Shown: piece after piece, positions 5,079 to 6,171 of the stretch
Numbering within the stretch: position 1 is the stretch's first letter
Layout of the letters: every line of letters begins with the position of its first letter
NCBI GenBank assembly: GCA_023263235.1
Contig: JALQXE010000079.1
Coordinates: forward strand, 1-6,171
Length of the DNA stretch: 6,171 nucleotides
Reading direction: 5' to 3'
From: Sediminibacterium sp.
GTDB taxonomy: Bacteria > Bacteroidota > Bacteroidia > Chitinophagales > Chitinophagaceae
The notes under the pieces: generated by a model
Databases searched by the model: none
Seen by the model: the letters and a program-made list of their open reading frames with translations, nothing else
Told to the model about the DNA's origin: nothing
Made by a program: the position numbers and the translations under genes

Positions 5079-6171
5079 TTAAGGAAGAATTGTGTCAAAA
5101 ATGGGTAGGTATTGCTTTTTTCGTTTAAGCTCATATTCATAAATAAGCCGTCCTATATTTTTGTAAAAAGGATATCCAACTGTTTCATAGTCATATTTAC
5201 TGTCATTTAAAATGCCATCCTTATTACAGTATATTACGCCACTCAACATAAATTCAACTTTGTTAACAGTATCTATGAAATAACTGATATCCAGTAAAAA
5301 ACCATAGGCATCACCCACTTTATTAAAAATTTTAATGTTAGAGGGGATAGGACCTTTTTCAGCGCCCATGAACATGAACTTACAATAGGCTGGCCAATGA
5401 TTGGTAGTGTCATAAGTTGGAAATTGGGATTCGGTAGGTAGGGTATGCATCCATTTTAATAAAAACTGTCTATCCTCTTTTGTTAAATTAAACTGTTTTT
5501 CTTTTGGGGTTTGATCATAAAAAATAACAGATTGTAAAATATGATGTAAGTCGTTTAAGTAAATTCTATTTTTTACTGAAAAGTCCAAAGGTGCATTTAT
5601 CAAAGAATCATTATTATTTAAATACCCTTTTCCTAAAGCAACATTATAATTTGGTAGGGGCTGTTTATTATATTGTGCGTTTAAATGATAAATATTTTTT
5701 CCATAATCGTCAAATACGTCAATAGCCTGTGTTTGTCTGCTTTCTTCTTGGGTACGACCTAATTCTAATCTATTCCTAATATATGCATCTTTATATCCCT
5801 TTTCGGCTAATTTATTGTGAATACTTTCTTGTCCAATAAATTCAAATAACCTATTGGCGGCGTTGTTATCACTAACTAAAAATATTTCCTTTATAGCTTG
5901 TTCAATAGTTTGTTTGCCATTTATTGAATAAGGATTGTTGTAAATGGTTTCTTGTCTGGCACCAACACTATCATAATAAAGTGTACTTGATTTTGTAAAT
6001 CCTGGAATATTTAATGAGTTTAATTTATCCAAGGCCATTATGGCTAATGGCATTTTTACCGTACTTGCAGGGTAAAAATATTCGGAGGGATTTAGTCTAT
6101 AACTAAATTCTTTGAAATGAGGAATGTTGTTTTTATCTCTATCAATTTGCGTATAAAATAGCTGAACTCTA
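5079..6171 (-). CDS. Serine hydrolase of the class A beta-lactamase fold (partial, 5' end beyond right edge)
   Basis: The last 363 residues of a serine hydrolase; the frame stays open to the window edge, so the Met at 6053 is internal. Numbering from the first full codon at 6170, the active-site motif S-T-V-K is at 36-39 (context FYPASTVKMPLA), SDN at 100-102 (VSDNNAANRLFEFIG) and a KTG-like KVG at 284-286. A Glu at 136 in RNRLEL lies 36 residues after the SDN serine, the same offset as Glu166 from Ser130 in class A beta-lactamases, and Arg134 matches Arg164. Between this loop and KVG there are about 80 more residues than in true class A enzymes. Lactamase, carboxypeptidase or another acyl-serine hydrolase activity cannot be told apart from the sequence. 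Any signal peptide or lipobox would be outside the window. The neighbouring aminotransferase is 138 bp downstream on the same strand. Confidence 0.85.
   Translation of the reverse strand, partial: RVQLFYTQIDRDKNNIPHFKEFSYRLNPSEYFYPASTVKMPLAIMALDKLNSLNIPGFTKSSTLYYDSVGARQETIYNNPYSINGKQTIEQAIKEIFLVSDNNAANRLFEFIGQESIHNKLAEKGYKDAYIRNRLELGRTQEESRQTQAIDVFDDYGKNIYHLNAQYNKQPLPNYNVALGKGYLNNNDSLINAPLDFSVKNRIYLNDLHHILQSVIFYDQTPKEKQFNLTKEDRQFLLKWMHTLPTESQFPTYDTTNHWPAYCKFMFMGAEKGPIPSNIKIFNKVGDAYGFLLDISYFIDTVNKVEFMLSGVIYCNKDGILNDSKYDYETVGYPFYKNIGRLIYEYELKRKKQYLPIFDTILP

Overview
This window is a 6.2-kb, AT-rich piece of chromosomal housekeeping DNA from a member of the Bacteroidota. The most likely placement is a Sphingobacteriia/Chitinophagales-type lineage. 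The evidence is the protein flavour (GroES, GroEL, a roughly 300-residue NusB), near-absent Shine-Dalgarno sequences, and two exact matches to the Bacteroidota -7 promoter element TAnnTTTG. I see no tRNA, rRNA, CRISPR array, insertion sequence or phage gene.

Layout. On the left the minus strand carries groES followed by the 5' end of groEL, which runs off the left edge. Divergent from it on the plus strand are nusB (transcription antitermination), yajC (Sec translocon accessory subunit), a strong intrinsic terminator, and coaE (last step of CoA synthesis). The 201-bp groES/nusB divergent region holds a GC-rich inverted repeat and a nusB -7 element. coaE converges on, and overlaps by 11 bp, a minus-strand gene for a stand-alone RlmK-type 23S rRNA methyltransferase. 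That gene is preceded, with a one-base stop/start overlap, by a class I PLP-dependent aminotransferase of the aspartate type. The right end holds the C-terminal 363 residues of a serine hydrolase with the class A beta-lactamase fold, whose 5' end lies beyond the window.

How the genes relate. Most are growth-linked core functions: protein folding (GroES/EL), rRNA transcription (NusB) and modification (RlmK), secretion (YajC), cofactor synthesis (CoaE) and amino acid metabolism. I find no dedicated new system. The parts most worth a second look are four. The beta-lactamase-like protein keeps the Ser, Lys, SDN and Glu166-like residues but has about 80 extra residues before a KVG motif. NusB is roughly double the usual size. 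RlmK is separate from RlmL. The groES/nusB inverted repeat has CIRCE-like spacing but a different sequence.
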